Assembly (NCBI GenBank): GCA_003555185.1
Contig: PWFZ01000213.1
Coordinates: 1 to 6,848 of the forward strand
DNA from: Balneolaceae bacterium
Lineage (GTDB): Bacteria > Bacteroidota > Rhodothermia > Balneolales > Balneolaceae
Direction: 5' to 3'
Length of the DNA stretch: 6,848 nt
A program made the position numbers and the translations under genes. The notes under the pieces were generated by a model. The model did not search any database, was not told the DNA's origin, and saw only the letters and a program-made list of their open reading frames with translations. Shown in pieces: positions 5,990 through 6,848 of this stretch (its first letter is position 1; the number at the start of each line of letters is the position of its first letter).

Positions 5990-6848
5990 TTGATTCTACG
6001 CTGGGTATATAAACTTTGGAACTTTTTACTTAAAACTATCGGCATTCTGCTGATAGTAGTAACCGTTTTGGCCGGTCTTCTCTTTGTCGCTTTGCAACTT
6101 CCGCAAAGTAAAGAGTATGTTAAAAATGAGTTAATAAGCACCTTTAACAACCAGTTCGAAGGGAATTTACAGGTAGAAAGAATTGGCGGCTTTATCCCCT
6201 TTCAGGTTGACTTGCACAATGTTGCCCTATTTTCTGATCCAGACCAATCTTCAGCTGCACTTGCATTGGACAAAGTAGAATTATCCATAAATCCCTGGGC
6301 ACTTCTTCAGAGAAACATTGAAATCTATTCACTTAATCTATATCAACCCAGTGCCAGCCTTTATCAAATTGATGATGAACTAAATGTAGGCAAGGTTTTT
6401 AATGAACGTGCAAGCTCACCTGTAACCTCAACCCGGGGAGCATCTAACCTGCTCTATCGATTTGATGTTTATGTGCCGGCAATCACTATTATTGATGGAA
6501 GTATTCACTTTGATAGTTCTATCGAAATCCCGGAAGAGCTTGGGTTTTCCTCCCCCAACTCAATCAACGATATTGAGTCTGAAATTTTAATTGAAAGTAC
6601 TGAGCGTCAGTTTTTAGTGGATATTTTAAATTTTCAAGCCAATGTACCATCAGAGTCTATTGGAGATATCCGGCTGAGTGGTCAGCTTTTTAATGACGGA
6701 CATTTTCTGGAGCTAAATGGCATCCGGTTTCGTAATAATTCAGCAAGTGTTGGTTTTTCTGCCGAAGCATTTCCCGTCGATCTTTTTGCGCCGGATTTGA
6801 GATCACAGTTCGAAGCGGCCAATTTTATGATGAATGTTGACCAATCAA
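5990..6848 (+). CDS. TamB/AsmA-like envelope translocation and assembly protein, N-terminal part, cut by window edge
   Basis: The frame stays open for 286 codons to the window end. It begins with basic and aromatic residues (LILRWVYKLWNFLLK), then one hydrophobic membrane segment (about residues 17-35, IGILLIVVTVLAGLLFVAL), so the protein is anchored in the inner membrane with its body in the periplasm. Next come LPQSKEYVKNEL and ERIGGFIPFQVDLHNVALF, then KVELSINPWALLQRNIEI, which together fit the N-terminus of TamB, a long beta-groove protein. TamB works with an Omp85 partner or in lipid transport to the outer membrane. AsmA-type proteins share this beginning, and the diagnostic TamB C-terminal domain is outside the window. 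An in-frame TAA at 5978-5980 bounds the start, leaving TTG at 5990 as the only standard initiator. No Shine-Dalgarno is seen; coupling to aroB is likely. Confidence 0.85.
   Translation, partial: MILRWVYKLWNFLLKTIGILLIVVTVLAGLLFVALQLPQSKEYVKNELISTFNNQFEGNLQVERIGGFIPFQVDLHNVALFSDPDQSSAALALDKVELSINPWALLQRNIEIYSLNLYQPSASLYQIDDELNVGKVFNERASSPVTSTRGASNLLYRFDVYVPAITIIDGSIHFDSSIEIPEELGFSSPNSINDIESEILIESTERQFLVDILNFQANVPSESIGDIRLSGQLFNDGHFLELNGIRFRNNSASVGFSAEAFPVDLFAPDLRSQFEAANFMMNVDQS

Overview
The window looks like chromosomal housekeeping DNA from a Bacteroidota-related bacterium, most likely of the Balneolota/Rhodothermota branch. The clues are an AT-leaning composition, a 30-residue Lys/Arg-rich AURKAIP1/COX24-type ribosomal protein typical of the Bacteroidota, an E. 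coli LysC-like aspartokinase next to dapB, and the near absence of Shine-Dalgarno sequences. The assignment rests on protein recognition only. No mobile element, tRNA, rRNA or CRISPR array is visible.

Left part (1-1628, minus strand): lysC (aspartate kinase) runs into dapB (4-hydroxy-tetrahydrodipicolinate reductase, cut by the window edge) through an ATGA overlap. These are the first and fourth enzymes of the aspartate-to-lysine/diaminopimelate route.

Intergenic region (1629-1936): about 308 bases separate lysC from a divergent small gene. It holds an imperfect hairpin and a 34-codon frame in front of lysC. In front of the small gene it holds a set of mutually exclusive short pairings ending at the ribosome-binding region. 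The small gene (1937-2029) encodes the 30-residue ribosomal protein and ends in a strong terminator hairpin (2053-2082), which abuts the end of the convergent gene.

Middle (2085-2735, minus strand): a 216-residue soluble protein that I do not recognise. Among the genes here it is the one with a clear GAGGAG ribosome-binding site.

Right part (2782-6848, plus strand): a compact four-gene unit that starts only 46 bases from the unknown gene. It contains an RqcH/NFACT ribosome quality-control factor, shikimate kinase (aroK), 3-dehydroquinate synthase (aroB), and the N-terminus of a TamB-like envelope protein that appears to start at TTG. rqcH/aroK overlap by ATGA, aroK/aroB overlap by 11 bases, and only 13 bases separate aroB from tamB. 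No terminator is seen between them, so one transcript is likely.

Most coding content is ordinary. The part most worth a second look is the leader of the small ribosomal-protein gene, where an ATCACCC segment resembling the 16S rRNA 3' tail can pair either with an upstream GGTGAT or with the GGGTGAT just before the start codon.
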